NCBI RefSeq assembly: GCF_000346505.1
Contig: NZ_ANOH01000407.1
Location: 37,403-101,402 of the forward strand
DNA length: 64,000 nt
DNA from: Aporhodopirellula sallentina SM41
GTDB taxonomy: Bacteria; Planctomycetota; Planctomycetia; Pirellulales; Pirellulaceae
Reading direction: 5' to 3'
This document shows, in pieces, positions 28,401-37,097 of the stretch; positions within the stretch are counted from its first letter, which is position 1, and each line of letters begins with the position of its first letter. Below the pieces are notes generated by a model, which saw nothing but the letters and a program-made list of their open reading frames with translations, ran no database searches and was not told the origin of the DNA. Made by a program: the position numbers and the translations under genes.

Positions 28401-31400
28401 CGAGCGGCGTGATCGTCGCATCGACCGTATCGATTCGGGCGTATGTGTAACTGCCGTCGTCGAGTTCTTCCGGAATGGTGTAACCGAACAACTCGCCGTT
28501 GGCGGTGAACGCGATGTCACGGATGGTCGTTCCGAATTCACCGAGTTCCGCATAAGTCTCGCCGGTGAACGGATTGACCAAGTACAGATCGCTGCCGGTG
28601 TTGACGTACAACAGCACGTCATCGAGCGTGTAATCAATGATCGAATCGTTGTCGAACAGAACCGGAACCACTGGCCCCTCGGCGACCTGCGAGTAGGTCG
28701 ACGGGTTCCCGAAGTTCTCGAAACCTTCCTCGGCGATCCGGCGAGTGCTGTCGACCGGTTCGAGGCGGATCAGCGGGTTGGTCGGATTACGCGAGGTGAA
28801 TTGATCGAGTTGGGCAGGTGCCTGATACTTGTTCGAGATCGCAACGTAATACGTTCCCTCAGGCAGTTCGGCGGATCCAATGTACGGGTCGGCGGTACCA
28901 TACGAACCGCGTTCGAGATCCGACGTCGTTGTGCCGCCCGATGACGTGATATCGTCAGCGATGTTCGAATCGCCACCGATCAAGACCAAGTTGCCCGCTG
29001 CGTCAAAGACGTACAGCGAGAGGTCAGCACGGGATGCCCCGTCGGCGTAATCGATGTCGAACACCGTAGCGAGATACATCGCCGCAGCGTCGCGGGTGAG
29101 TTGTTGGTATTCGATCTCGAATTCGAACCAATCGACGTCGTCGGTTCCATCGATGAAGCCCGACACGTTCTTGGCCAAACGATCCGACGAGAGCGGACCG
29201 GCACCATTGTTGAGTTCCACATCGACACGGTCTTCGGTGGCCGTATCGCGTGACACCAAGATGGAACCATCGGGCAACACCACGGTTCCCGCATCGAGTG
29301 CTGGATCGCCGGTGAACTGCGTGTCGTAGAGGCCGAGACGTTGTGCGTTGGCAAAGGTGTCGTTGTCACCAGCCGTTTCGAAGTCTTCCCCGGTCAACGG
29401 GCTGTGCATCGGACCACCGATGACCTGCACACCGTTATCGGCGTACATCACATCGCTGTAACGGATCTGGGTCCCTGGCGAGACGTCGGACTCTTCGATG
29501 CGAATCTGCAACTGGTACGAACCTTGGGTCAGGCCCATCCGCAGACCGCCGTCTTGATCGGTTGTCGATTCGTTGTCGAACACGTTGCTCGTGTCGCCGA
29601 CCACCATCGGGTTCTTCCCGTCGCTGGTCAGGTTTTCCTTCGAACTGGTCGAAACGGCACTACGGACGCGGACGTGATAGAGCGTCGTTTGGCCAACAAC
29701 ACCAGGCAGGATGACTCGCATGCCCGCGTCGCGACTGTTGATCGAGTAGTTGTCCTGGAACGCGACGAGACCGGCACTGGCGTCGATTTGGCCGGTCGCC
29801 AAACCGAAGATCGAATCGATATCGAGGGCTTGGTCTCCGCGACCGGTTCGTGAATTGATCAGTTCAGTCAATTCTTCGCGGCGGGCGTCGTTGGCAGGAT
29901 CGGCAGCGTCGAGGCTCAGCAGTTCTTCGATCAACGCGGCCTCCTGCATCGCGTCATCGGAGAGCACCAACGTTTGACCGTTCGCGTTAACCAATTCGAT
30001 CACGGTGTCGACGCTGAGATCGGTCCGGTCGATGTCCAACCATACCTGCGTGCCGGCTTCGGCTACGAACGAGTAAACGTCCACGTCACTTGAACTGGAC
30101 AACTCGCCGTCGACGATCAAACCGAGGCGACGGTTCTCGTCACCCGAAGCACGGTCCGGTGCGATTTCGCCGAGGAATTGTGCTTGGCTCGCGATCGCGT
30201 TGGTATCGCTCTGGCCGACGTTGGAAGGCTCGTTTTCGGACGTGATCGATGCGTTGGAATCCGATGCCGCTTCGCGGATCACGATTCCGTCCCATCCGCC
30301 CGCGGTCGGGTCGATGTTCTCTCCGTCGGTGTCCAAGTTCGCAAAACCGGCCGGCGTGAAACCTGCGCCCACGCTGTCATCGGCCAACGAAGTCAAGATC
30401 ACAGGGAAGTCCGGCTGGCCGATCACCTGCAGACTGCCGCCGATGCGATCGGCGATGCCGTTGAGTTCTTCTTCGGCGGTGTAAGCGTTACCACCGACGA
30501 TGATACCTGCCTGCTGACGCAGCAACGCATCGGACTCAAACTCCACGTCACTGACGGGGAACAATGTTCCGGTATCGATGCGAATCACATCGTTCGGTTC
30601 GAACGTCAAGCCGGCAAGGTTCAAGAACAAGTTGCCGTCGATCACCGTCACTCGGTCGCTGTCAAAGCCGTTGAGTGTCGTGTCGCCGATATCCAACGTC
30701 GCGTTGTCGAACGCACCGAGGTCAAACTCGGCACTGATTTGAAAACCGTTGAAGGTATTGTCTGCAACCGTCGCTCCAACCGGTTCGATGATTTGAACCT
30801 CGATGAAGTCGTCGCCCGCGGTAACGGTGTAGTCGAGCGTCGCGGTGTCATCGGCGGTGACGGAGGTGAAGTCACCCGCCTCACCAAGCGAACCGTCCGA
30901 CACGAAGTCGACATCACCCGGGGTCGGCAGGTCTGCCGGATCGACATCGGTGTTGATTCCAGTAAAGAACAACGTTTGCTCAGGCGTGTCGCCGAGCGTA
31001 TCAAACTTGACCACCAACGAGGCACGTGCGTCACTCTCGATTCGCAACCCACCGTAGATGTGTTGGTTGGGGACTTCGATCGTATCGCGGACAATGTGAA
31101 CGATATCGGTATCGTCCCAAACCACCTCTGTCGCGACTTCGCCGCCACGGATTTCCATCCCGGCCAATCCGAAGTCGGTTTCGATGCGGTTATCTTTGAT
31201 CAACGGGCCGCTGTTACCACGCAGTTCGATCGCGTCGAGCATGCCGGTCGAACGACCGTAGTCGGTTTGCTCTTCCCACGTGAAGCTGTTGACGTCAAAC
31301 GTCAACGTCGGGCCGCTGCCGTCGATGAACGTGTTCCCCACGATGATCGGCTGCGATCCACGAACGAAGATCGTTCCGCTGGCGTTGTTCACACGTCCGA

Positions 31401-34400
31401 CGCGTTCTGCGAGCGGATCCGATGGGTCGCTGCTGTCGTTGACCGCCGAACGGCCGTCATCGTTGTTTTCGAATCGCGTGTTGGCGACCCGCAGGTTGCT
31501 TTGGTGGGCTTCGATCACGTTGAAGCTGGCGAAACCGCCCTCCACCCGCGACACACCACCGCCACCGGCGATCACACCGTGGTCGATCGAAACATCGGCA
31601 CCAAACGCGGCATAGATGCCGGCCCAGTCGCCCGCCTCGCCGCTCGAGATCGCTCCCGGGGTGGAGTCCTGCAGCAAACCGTTGGTATTGAACGTTCCGC
31701 CGGATCCGTATCGACGATCATTCAGACTCGTCATCACGATCGGTGCGGTGTCAGTTCCCTCGGCGTACAATCGGGCACCGAAGGTGACATCGATGCGGGC
31801 ATCGTTCATCTTCAAAATCGTGCCCGGGTCGATCGTCAGGCCCGGATCGAGACGTCCGGCCAACGCCAAACTGCCCACGCCCAGACGGCTCGGGTCCAAC
31901 AGCGTGTCGCCGACCGCGAGGGTATCGGTGAAGGTCGTCGACGATGTATTGAGTCGACCGACTCGCATAAAGTCACTATAGATCGGCAGCCCATCGGCGT
32001 CGGTGCCGATGACTTCGGCGCGATACAAACGGCGACCGGTGTAGCCCGCACCCGAAACCACGGTCGGCAGGTTGCTCAGCGTGATCGCACCGGTTGCGGT
32101 CAACGAAACGGTCTGACTGACGTCGCTCGCGGCACTTTCGAAACCGTCTCGAGTGACGTAGGTCATCCGGTAGACATAATCGCCCTGAGGGATGTCACCG
32201 TTATCTTGGGTCGGTGTGTTGACGACCGGGTTGGCTTGCGTGAGCAACAAACTCGGGCTGTCGTTCAAACTGACCGGACCGCCCGGATTACCTTCGATGA
32301 GGAGATTCTCAATCAGGATGTGAACGATGTCGGTGTCATCGAAACGGGCGTTGATGTCCAACGTCTCGGTGCTGCCACCGGCCGGCGTGTTGATCCGAAT
32401 CAACAAACCGTTGTAGGTGTTGTCGGTGATCGTGTTGCCACGAATGTGTGGCCCGATTCGGACAAAGTCGCTCGTGAAGTATTCCGTCTCCCCGGTGGTC
32501 GGGTCGATGTCATTTTGGAAACGGGCTTCGTCGAAGCGAGTCTCCTCAAACGTGTTCGGTGTCGCCGCGATGGCTGCGTCACCCGACTGCGAGATCATGC
32601 TGTTGATGATCGTCGCACGCGATTCGGCCAACTCAACGGCAGACACTCGTCGCAGTTCGCCACCTTCACGAACCTGGCCACCGGCGTGTTGAATGTCGGC
32701 GTATTGAATGTGGTTGAGGAAGATACCGTTCTCTTCCATGTTCGTGCGGCTGTCATCGGCAAAATCGATGTCGCCACGGATCTCGATACCGCCCCACGTT
32801 CCGGCTTGCGGGTTGGTGCCAAAGCCAACCAACTCGACCGGATTATCCGGCGTTCCGAGGACTTGAATCGATGCACCGCTTCGGTCCACCGACGCCGACG
32901 TGCTGCCCACGCCGATCCGACTACCGGACATTTCAAACCGTACACCGGCATCGAGAATCAGGTTCACGTCCTTCGGCACGTCGACGGTGGTCAACTCGCC
33001 GTTGGTCAGTGCCGATCCGAGTTGCGTGGTGCCGATTTGGTAAGTCGGGCTGGTGCTATCGTCGTCGCTTCCGACCACTCGAACCACTTCGACCGGGTTG
33101 TCAGTGCCACGTCGATTCTCGACGCTGCTGAACGCTTGGCTCAACGTCGTGAACGGGTTGGAGATCGATCCGAGGGTTCCGGTTCCGCTCGCTGTTCCCG
33201 AGTTGTCTACGTAGACAGTGTTGTTGGCGTCGTTCGGTTCGAACCAGTACTGGAACAAACCACCCGCTTCCCCGTCGGCATCGCCGTCGAGAATGTTCAC
33301 ACCGTCGGAGATCGACGAGTTGCTGGTCGTTCGCGGCGTGAAGGTCATCGAAACTTCGTAGTCGCCTTCGCTGACACCGCCGATGCCCGTTCCCGAAATG
33401 ATCGGATCGTACTGGTCGTTTCCGGACGCACTGACACCGACGACGTACGTTCCGCTTTCGACTTCGATTTCGATCATCGAATCGTTGCTGAAGTAGTCAT
33501 CGTTGGCTGCGATCTCAATCGGCACGCCGCCCTCGATCTTGTACAGACGCAGCATCGTGTCGAGCGTGCTCGACGATGACAAACGTTCCGCGATCGTCGA
33601 AACGTTCAGCGTTCCCGCGTTGGCGAGCGTGAACTGATACAGGTCAATGTCGTTGCTCTCGGGACGATATAAGAACTGACCGTTGACGATGTCTGCGGGG
33701 CTCGGATAGGAAGCCTCGTTCAGATCAACCAGATCCGCCGTCGTCGTTGGATTTTCCGCTGCCGAGGTATCCGGATCGAGGACCGATTCGGTCGACTGCG
33801 TGATCGGTTGCGGAAGGTGGTCGGCGTAGCCGTAACCGAGCAACTGACCGATTCCCAAGAACACACCGCGGAAGAATTCGCCGCCGGTGAAGTCATCGGT
33901 GCTTTGATCAAAATCCTGTCCATCCAGGACGATCAATTGATTTCCGTTGACCGGAACCGTATCCACGTCAAACGGCAGGAAGGTGTTTCCCAGATCGTCG
34001 AGGGCGCGGTTTGCCACGGTGACGCCACCGGCAGCACTGTTGACCGCCGCGGTGGTTCCGTCAAACGTGCTCGCCAATTCGCCCACACCGATGCTGTAAA
34101 CCGGTCCGGCTTCGCCCGCGAAGTTGGGATCCGAGATGGCTGCGGCGGCGTCCTGGCCCACTTCGATAAACTGCACGCCGAGATACTCGCTGAACAGAGC
34201 CGCGACTTCTCGGACGCGTTGCTTTTGCTGTTCGGTGATCGCGTTGGAGTAGGTTTCGTCCAGGTCGGTCGATTGCGTTCCGAAATCTTCGCCCTGCCAT
34301 TCGTCAGGGAAGTTGTAATAGATCGTGCTGATCCCGTCGGTGGTATCACCGTCGGTTCGCCAAATGCCCAAAGGCACAACGCGATCGTTGCCGGTAGGGT

Positions 34401-36345
34401 CGTCCGGACGAATGTCCTGAACACCCTCGTAGTCGGTACCACCTGGGAACTGCAGGATTTGCCCGATCGGCGTGTCAATGCTGCCGCCGGTCAGACGTAT
34501 CGCGGTGGCTTGATCTTGGTTGACGCCGTTGAAGTCCGTCAGGATCATCGGCCCCGGTTCTTCGGTCGGCGACGACGGGTTGGCGAAAATGCTGTCGCCG
34601 GACTCCGCTTCGGTAACCGGAGTCACCACCGGTTCCATCGGCAACGAAGTGTCATTGCCCACGCGGAAGCGAACCGCTCCTTCGATCGAATCACCCGGGT
34701 TGTCCGGATCTGGTGTACGTGAGAACGGCGAGTTGAACACGACTCGTACCGCGTCGGATCGACCGTCGAGAGCAACCACATCGATCGGTTTGATTTCGAC
34801 GTCGTCTCCGCCGGTCACCGAATCGCGAGTGAACACGGCCGTGTAATAGTCTTCGATCAGGACCGAATCGTTGACATCGCTGGTGAAGTAGACCTCGATC
34901 ACGTTCGGTTCGGAGATCAATCGTCCGTCATCGAGTTTCGTAACCGGTTCCGGCACGACGGCGAGAACCTGTGGCGGCGAGTTGATCTCGAACTGAACCG
35001 CGAAGTCCACTCCGTCGTTGAACGCTTCGCCATCGGTATTGAGAAGGGCACGTTCGCCTTCGCCGTAGATTTCGATTTGATATGCGTCATCGGGCAGCGG
35101 TTCGGCAAAACGGAACACAACTTCGTTGGCAGTGTCACCGATTCCGACGTATCCGGCCGGCACGACCGTGTCGCTCGCTCCCGACAAAGGCAAACCGCTC
35201 GGGTTGTCCGTCGAAACCGTCGTGAAGGTGGTCGGGATCTCGCCGGTCGACGCGCCACGCTGCAGCGACGCGGTCACCAGGTTAGCCGCAGTCGGGTTGC
35301 CATTGACCGCAGCGATCAATTCGCCGACGGTGGTCTGAGCCGATGAATTGGAATTGATACGAATGTTGATGACGTTGTTCGTCACACTCACCAACGGCGT
35401 CGACGACGAACCCAGGTTCGCCGGCGTGATGCTGATGCTGATGTCGCGGCCGCCGGTACCGGACTGGTTCGCCAGGAAACGCACCTGAGTCGTATCGCCG
35501 AGCCCCAAATCGGTCGTCAGACGAGCCGTGTTCGCACCGTCGAGGTTGAACTCAAAGCCACCTGCGGGAACGTATTGATCGATCGCGGTGGTGGTCAGAC
35601 CGTGCACCGAATACGCGGTCACGACTTGATTCGCCGTCGGGTGATTTTCCAACGTATCCAACAGGTCGCTGACCGTCGCCGCACGAGGGGCGTTCGTGTT
35701 GAACGTGATGTCGATGGTTTTCAAATCGGGGTCGACCGACGAAATCACCACGGGGGCCGCACTGCCGGCCACGCTCGCTTCGACTACGCGGACGGTCGTG
35801 CCGTTGCCCGACACACCCGGAGCGGCCGCACGGAACTCCACCTCGATACGGCGGCTTTCACTCGCGTTGACGCTCGTTCCAAAGTCGGTCAGGGCCGTCG
35901 CGGTTTCAAACCGCTGGTCGCTGCCCGCACGCGTGATGCTGAGCCCCAGAGGCGACAACGTATCGTCGTTCGCCGTCGCCGGATTGAGCAGCGTGTCGAC
36001 GTCGATCGACGAATTGCTGTCGAAACGGAACCGCAATTCGTTGGGAGCCGTTTGCAGCACCTCGGTACCGAACAGCGAGGAGTTCTCGATCGACGTGCCG
36101 CCGCGAATCAACTCGCCACTGTTGGGCTGAATGCCTACGAGCTCAGGCCCCGCCAATAATTGACGTGCCTCCAACGGTTGCGAATGCAACCGACGCTCGA
36201 TTCTCGCTCGTCGCTCCCGGACGCTCAACGAACGCTTGCCGCGCCGTCGTTGCGTCGATTCGTCGCCGCCAAACCCAAGCCGGTTGGCTAGATTGTTGCG
36301 GAAACGACGTCCTGAGAAGTCTTTACCCGGTTTACCGATCGTCAT
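19465..36345 (-). CDS. Giant secreted dockerin protein, 5626 residues
   Basis: One uninterrupted frame of 16.9 kb. The basic N-terminus leads into LEARQLLA at residues 58-65, the planctomycetal LEPxxR motif. Several domains can then be followed. At about residues 690-870 is a matrixin-like domain whose zinc motif is lost (GIGQLLGYGYADH). PPC-type beta domains follow (for example near 930-1040). Parallel beta-helix stretches lie around 1180-1720 and 4165-4280. There are many repeated units of the form DGQTYLLNDGTR. A GEVED domain (about 5262-5428, with FDWDGDGVFEE) is followed by a two-repeat dockerin (about 5435-5500: DVNDSGAVTPLDALLIINV, DVNGDGMVSAVDALRVINY). The composition is acidic and poor in cysteine and lysine, as in calcium-loaded surface adhesins. 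GAGG lies about 7 nt before the ATG. It is probably a surface or extracellular-matrix protein; its binding target is unknown. Confidence 0.9.
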   Translation of the reverse strand: MTIGKPGKDFSGRRFRNNLANRLGFGGDESTQRRRGKRSLSVRERRARIERRLHSQPLEARQLLAGPELVGIQPNSGELIRGGTSIENSSLFGTEVLQTAPNELRFRFDSNSSIDVDTLLNPATANDDTLSPLGLSITRAGSDQRFETATALTDFGTSVNASESRRIEVEFRAAAPGVSGNGTTVRVVEASVAGSAAPVVISSVDPDLKTIDITFNTNAPRAATVSDLLDTLENHPTANQVVTAYSVHGLTTTAIDQYVPAGGFEFNLDGANTARLTTDLGLGDTTQVRFLANQSGTGGRDISISITPANLGSSSTPLVSVTNNVINIRINSNSSAQTTVGELIAAVNGNPTAANLVTASLQRGASTGEIPTTFTTVSTDNPSGLPLSGASDTVVPAGYVGIGDTANEVVFRFAEPLPDDAYQIEIYGEGERALLNTDGEAFNDGVDFAVQFEINSPPQVLAVVPEPVTKLDDGRLISEPNVIEVYFTSDVNDSVLIEDYYTAVFTRDSVTGGDDVEIKPIDVVALDGRSDAVRVVFNSPFSRTPDPDNPGDSIEGAVRFRVGNDTSLPMEPVVTPVTEAESGDSIFANPSSPTEEPGPMILTDFNGVNQDQATAIRLTGGSIDTPIGQILQFPGGTDYEGVQDIRPDDPTGNDRVVPLGIWRTDGDTTDGISTIYYNFPDEWQGEDFGTQSTDLDETYSNAITEQQKQRVREVAALFSEYLGVQFIEVGQDAAAAISDPNFAGEAGPVYSIGVGELASTFDGTTAAVNSAAGGVTVANRALDDLGNTFLPFDVDTVPVNGNQLIVLDGQDFDQSTDDFTGGEFFRGVFLGIGQLLGYGYADHLPQPITQSTESVLDPDTSAAENPTTTADLVDLNEASYPSPADIVNGQFLYRPESNDIDLYQFTLANAGTLNVSTIAERLSSSSTLDTMLRLYKIEGGVPIEIAANDDYFSNDSMIEIEVESGTYVVGVSASGNDQYDPIISGTGIGGVSEGDYEVSMTFTPRTTSNSSISDGVNILDGDADGEAGGLFQYWFEPNDANNTVYVDNSGTASGTGTLGSISNPFTTLSQAFSSVENRRGTDNPVEVVRVVGSDDDSTSPTYQIGTTQLGSALTNGELTTVDVPKDVNLILDAGVRFEMSGSRIGVGSTSASVDRSGASIQVLGTPDNPVELVGFGTNPQAGTWGGIEIRGDIDFADDSRTNMEENGIFLNHIQYADIQHAGGQVREGGELRRVSAVELAESRATIINSMISQSGDAAIAATPNTFEETRFDEARFQNDIDPTTGETEYFTSDFVRIGPHIRGNTITDNTYNGLLIRINTPAGGSTETLDINARFDDTDIVHILIENLLIEGNPGGPVSLNDSPSLLLTQANPVVNTPTQDNGDIPQGDYVYRMTYVTRDGFESAASDVSQTVSLTATGAITLSNLPTVVSGAGYTGRRLYRAEVIGTDADGLPIYSDFMRVGRLNTSSTTFTDTLAVGDTLLDPSRLGVGSLALAGRLDPGLTIDPGTILKMNDARIDVTFGARLYAEGTDTAPIVMTSLNDRRYGSGGTFNTNGLLQDSTPGAISSGEAGDWAGIYAAFGADVSIDHGVIAGGGGVSRVEGGFASFNVIEAHQSNLRVANTRFENNDDGRSAVNDSSDPSDPLAERVGRVNNASGTIFVRGSQPIIVGNTFIDGSGPTLTFDVNSFTWEEQTDYGRSTGMLDAIELRGNSGPLIKDNRIETDFGLAGMEIRGGEVATEVVWDDTDIVHIVRDTIEVPNQHIYGGLRIESDARASLVVKFDTLGDTPEQTLFFTGINTDVDPADLPTPGDVDFVSDGSLGEAGDFTSVTADDTATLDYTVTAGDDFIEVQIIEPVGATVADNTFNGFQISAEFDLGAFDNATLDIGDTTLNGFDSDRVTVIDGNLFLNLAGLTFEPNDVIRIDTGTLFPVSDVEFESDALLRQQAGIIVGGNAYTAEEELNGIADRIGGSLQVIGQPDFPVILTSLADDSVGAGFTPAGFANLDTDGENIDPTAGGWDGIVIREAASDSNASITSENEPSNVGQSDTNAIASQAQFLGEIAPDRASGDENRRLGLIVDGELSSSSDVDVYSFVAEAGTQVWLDIDRTDLSVDTVIELVNANGQTLVLSDDAMQEAALIEELLSLDAADPANDARREELTELINSRTGRGDQALDIDSIFGLATGQIDASAGLVAFQDNYSINSRDAGMRVILPGVVGQTTLYHVRVRSAVSTSSKENLTSDGKNPMVVGDTSNVFDNESTTDQDGGLRMGLTQGSYQLQIRIEESDVSPGTQIRYSDVMYADNGVQVIGGPMHSPLTGEDFETAGDNDTFANAQRLGLYDTQFTGDPALDAGTVVLPDGSILVSRDTATEDRVDVELNNGAGPLSSDRLAKNVSGFIDGTDDVDWFEFEIEYQQLTRDAAAMYLATVFDIDYADGASRADLSLYVFDAAGNLVLIGGDSNIADDITSSGGTTTSDLERGSYGTADPYIGSAELPEGTYYVAISNKYQAPAQLDQFTSRNPTNPLIRLEPVDSTRRIAEEGFENFGNPSTYSQVAEGPVVPVLFDNDSIIDYTLDDVLLYVNTGSDLYLVNPFTGETYAELGEFGTTIRDIAFTANGELFGYTIPEELDDGSYTYARIDTVDATITPLENTGIETSHDLEIEEDAVQVLDEDSDDGLIVEGITIRDRAGEETGFFVADRPIVRQGLTSGFNFNRQGYTTNILYAFDEETGAATGPEFDLTLANAGAGTNIREVGQIDTSEDPDDGQPDDANVIGVSSATAINSAGVAVPQLFDGDSFTVTNGTQFVTFELNQGYTLISSDPASIANGTTLSITLPGRSPVIFELTNAQDPTTPGNVIVNIDRTASNTVFIEQLAAAIRAEAPDIPVSFEGTQLAFPTATSVALTSPNANPTTGLTLNGSNLVQSGNVPITLLPTDSAETIANRIVQAIATQNASGALPTVIGTSLGHAVQVTGVVVSANSTGGNLRLGGFANGGSITGIEMVGNALYAVSDAGGLYFVSAGSLNGNGNNDVGQYVASSTDLIGIQFSGLRTGPNSLRDDQGREILFGITNSGEIHAFNLEGELLPVFAGGRTSISTGIFGAQGLDFATLDFNLWHVTDARDTDEGHGINDAFHGARPDQGDANNSLVFNYTAAAFNNNYTDGEEPVQGLGTAAQNVRQDGQDVEGTYNFPGGAHGSVQSNAFSLAGYSADDLPTMYFNYFLETDGVDEETEDDTNLFDEDQDSLRVYVVDQNGVEHLVATNNELRRDLFNDDEFDDPAEFGIYDDDIDVDVQQLYDNTGTWRQARVSLSEFAGQSGLSLRIEFATAGTTSTLTNEIRTVAASELIDGETLVINGETFSIDMAPVVTFSSGTSLAEFYQDPNATSTFTVDGQTYLLNDGTRVVPAGVISIDLLADQPAGATLDSLTAADIARTVAEGFERQVDLSRVLPSGTEIEQFYDANPIPIGADPDEYYADNPDKLFTVYLNGTEFVLLDGDTQRSDLTLEFNNDLFTFPRQVDVFETFQLLSVDGTDATSLDDLSDDDVAFVIGTLIGETDFAVDYDQLVPSAGILDNYYADADVTFVVTIDDVGYVLNDGLRTVGVNQVSVPLGTDVSQADIAGELQSVVESNTGVQTPSYASIDQFDFSDPSDPTDPFGNTNPAGELGRNDLTYQATPISYSGGNLVVNGRGTLGTITPSLITNRGDIDMVSVDNVLAGTTISVSVTSDQPGVENNIRFFDEDGIELLADGGGLLAVENISDGTVSVVVPSDGLYYIGISGPENSTYDPRISGTADAAQTGGYAATVVIQTDMNITASGASVEFNGAGLVSVGTAEVTDGAADGLAVSNQTELVGTPIRVNRDDTAADVALALQSAVAERFADGNTDLVPVAGTAVRLPNLNVDTDLLGPFVSTAQRYGDQFGGDYQAGASDNAFEGAYIDDIIIGFAERGEMVTSATPIDADEAFVDSGELSLTSPAETPRPTSSGSYQLEIRDASEYIASGAVLEDAPNLVDARFRAFDTNDRLVSSSVSLTTKSASEILDGSTFTIAGANNRVTFEFDVLDAAGNSNGFAQNANRVLVQVAADATAEEVADTIISRINSQQVSTLLGVTATRGNLTRINTSGSVPDSRINLSGASSIRTNAIGATAFVSTSTDDLRGDTNRDRIEQGVIMIENSRFIYNEDAGLQISRDAEESVISNEETDSTPSLVTYARNFLELNTENLVPGVVVRNNTFAFNEEVGIDISGLENGGLASQNPVGFDRILNNTLMGGTIEQTVGLGSQIFESIFFPLGAISFADSVVDSETVFGPDVEASFTDSEAALGSPDCYGVSDTDPENGLFTFSLGSGGSAVFAFDDNLLTGSSSNPDAVMGVGDGIDDLVIFETGIPERVRVEISRDGITYFNVGEIFGLENTIDLDAFGFGLSDRFSYVRLTDLSPSGTNNFGPGGADIDAIGAISTVPRDQFIAGQTGIQVADNSAPTLLNNVVSNFDVGVSVSPTPDAGSGLVDVSADLTVIGGTTYYRNTLASAIAGVEGFGQSAQFIDSSESVFVDPLNLIFTPQSRTPIIDSGIASLEDRASLISLRNSLGLPESPIFAPTFDANGQLRVDDPTFDTSFGVGLSGFVDRGAEERTDNEGPRFVLSSPRGQDLIFDQTRELFGRSITQGTIYDAFEIQLIDGIIPADTGNGVGVNDNTVTSENILVTRLVVGSTEVELLEEGQDYTFSYEPADNMIRITPIAGIWADNAVYTVEFLGTEMGSADGFNAVLKAESGTEYADGEKTFIDGQVLETELGIQLSVLASELTEVDDLTGLTSSVLGGQTITVFDGINSEVTFEFVTDITEEVVDGIVTSSGNYAIRLPSTATAQRVALLLTNAINELVQSQPSVLNIEAVYLEDDGTSTTGRMQLLGTHATSNLAYVSFDDDSIFRQVNQELDVQLLPDITIDTDGTRLSNYNETIVVFDGTREVAFEFDTDGIIDAVDPNVDRVVLPVAEDASLRELVQALLQGFQDEGLELQASGASGVFRVRGTDGPISLSAESGGASVTGNSDIGVALGFGMQIPTIAGEMSEAVQDGQTFTIASGLATPVTFEIDFDGTTSTTGAIPVTVFGGGFGGSPDALANAIVSAVSAVFPSLTPINHGGGTITLGGDDDIRLNTAGTVIEQVGSPGDPASQAVVIRYNDDSNTVAEAFGDAALAAGLGGVDGTDVQQIDNRVLLKTETTPRGDAVVTEFIADQAGNRLQPASEQVGSRVEILVGQLSDYGDASLTFGNGQNYPTTIQAGGPSHTIVDNDDDALFLGSSVTADVNGTNDDLDIDDGVIQLGTLQPGFSSDFEVSINQRQGAPSPSSTSYLDVWFDWDGDGVFEEAAGEVDRYTFAANTPFLINTLTVDVPSTAQLGDVQARFRLSYEADLGPLGATNAGEVEDYVFTVINNPFTATTIVEDVNDSGAVTPLDALLIINVINANDGSVDLDNVPAGITLPEYPDVNGDGMVSAVDALRVINYLNANNRPGEVIPSSEPLSSAATQSVAYSPVADGVLATNSTIQFDPTLAPATTTTTATPSGEPLPVPVAGESPSLDESLSESAKTSVFDSAATIGLDGIVDALAQDRQDAQSSQSDDENSVLDDFFAELG

Positions 36346-37097
36346 CAGTGGCCTCGTGATACCGCCCCCAAACTCCGCGGTCCGGAATGGTTGCGTTAGT
36401 GGGGGACAGGAAGCTGAAATTCATGTTGCAAATGCACCCTCGAGCTGGGTCACCGTGCCGACGCGAACGTGGATTCGGCACAAATAAGCGAAAGCGTCGA
36501 GAATGCGAGTCTGGATAAGATGAGGAACCTGCGCAGCCTGTGCGTCAGTCTCAAGTTGCGAGTGTAGTCGGGGCGTCCGGCATAGCAACGAAAAACGCGT
36601 TCTGGGCAGGGTTTACGCCCATCGCGACCGGACAAAACGATTGCACCGGTCGTGAGGTTGATACCGGCGATCTGACGCCTCGGGATCGCGAAAAGTTCCA
36701 TGACGTCTGATTGAGCACGCAACGTGGCGTCAGAGACGATCGCCCCCAAACCAACCCCCCCAACAGAACGGCGTGATCGAAGCGTGCAACTGAACCGCCC
36801 CGCAAATATCGCCCAACATCCGGAAAGCGCTCCGGCAGATAGCCTCCCGACCAAAAGACCGCCAGAATCGACATTCATTCCCCCTCCACGCTGCCAGATC
36901 CCGGTGCGATGTCGCTGCGATGTCGCCGCGATGCAACGACGGGATTCCATCGAGCCTGCTCATCCTGAGCAAATATGGCATCCCGAGCGATTGTGGCGGC
37001 GAAAGCGACTAAGATCGGCACGCTCAGGCGATTAGCCAATCCACCGTTGTTTCGCTACAATCCATCGCTCTCCGCGAGCCAGCCTCGTACGCCATTC
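36346..37097. other. Intergenic region, about 750 bp, between the giant gene and an FHA gene
   Basis: This divergent spacer should hold the promoters of both neighbours. Open frames at 36450-36950 (minus) and the 41-codon extension 36975-37097 (plus) have no recognisable content and I do not call them. A minor threefold GCGATG repeat occurs near 36907-36934. No convincing promoter or RNA gene was found. Confidence 0.5.

Noticed and set aside
30178..33579. Plus-strand open frame of 1133 codons antisense to the giant gene
   Set aside because: It is a shadow of the giant gene's GC-biased codons. It has no domain, has an Arg/Val/Asp-rich composition, and similar long antisense frames run along the whole 17-kb gene.
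36450..36950. Minus-strand frame of 166 codons between the giant gene and the FHA gene
   Set aside because: No recognisable motif, no ribosome binding site, and several competing frames of similar length in the same spacer.
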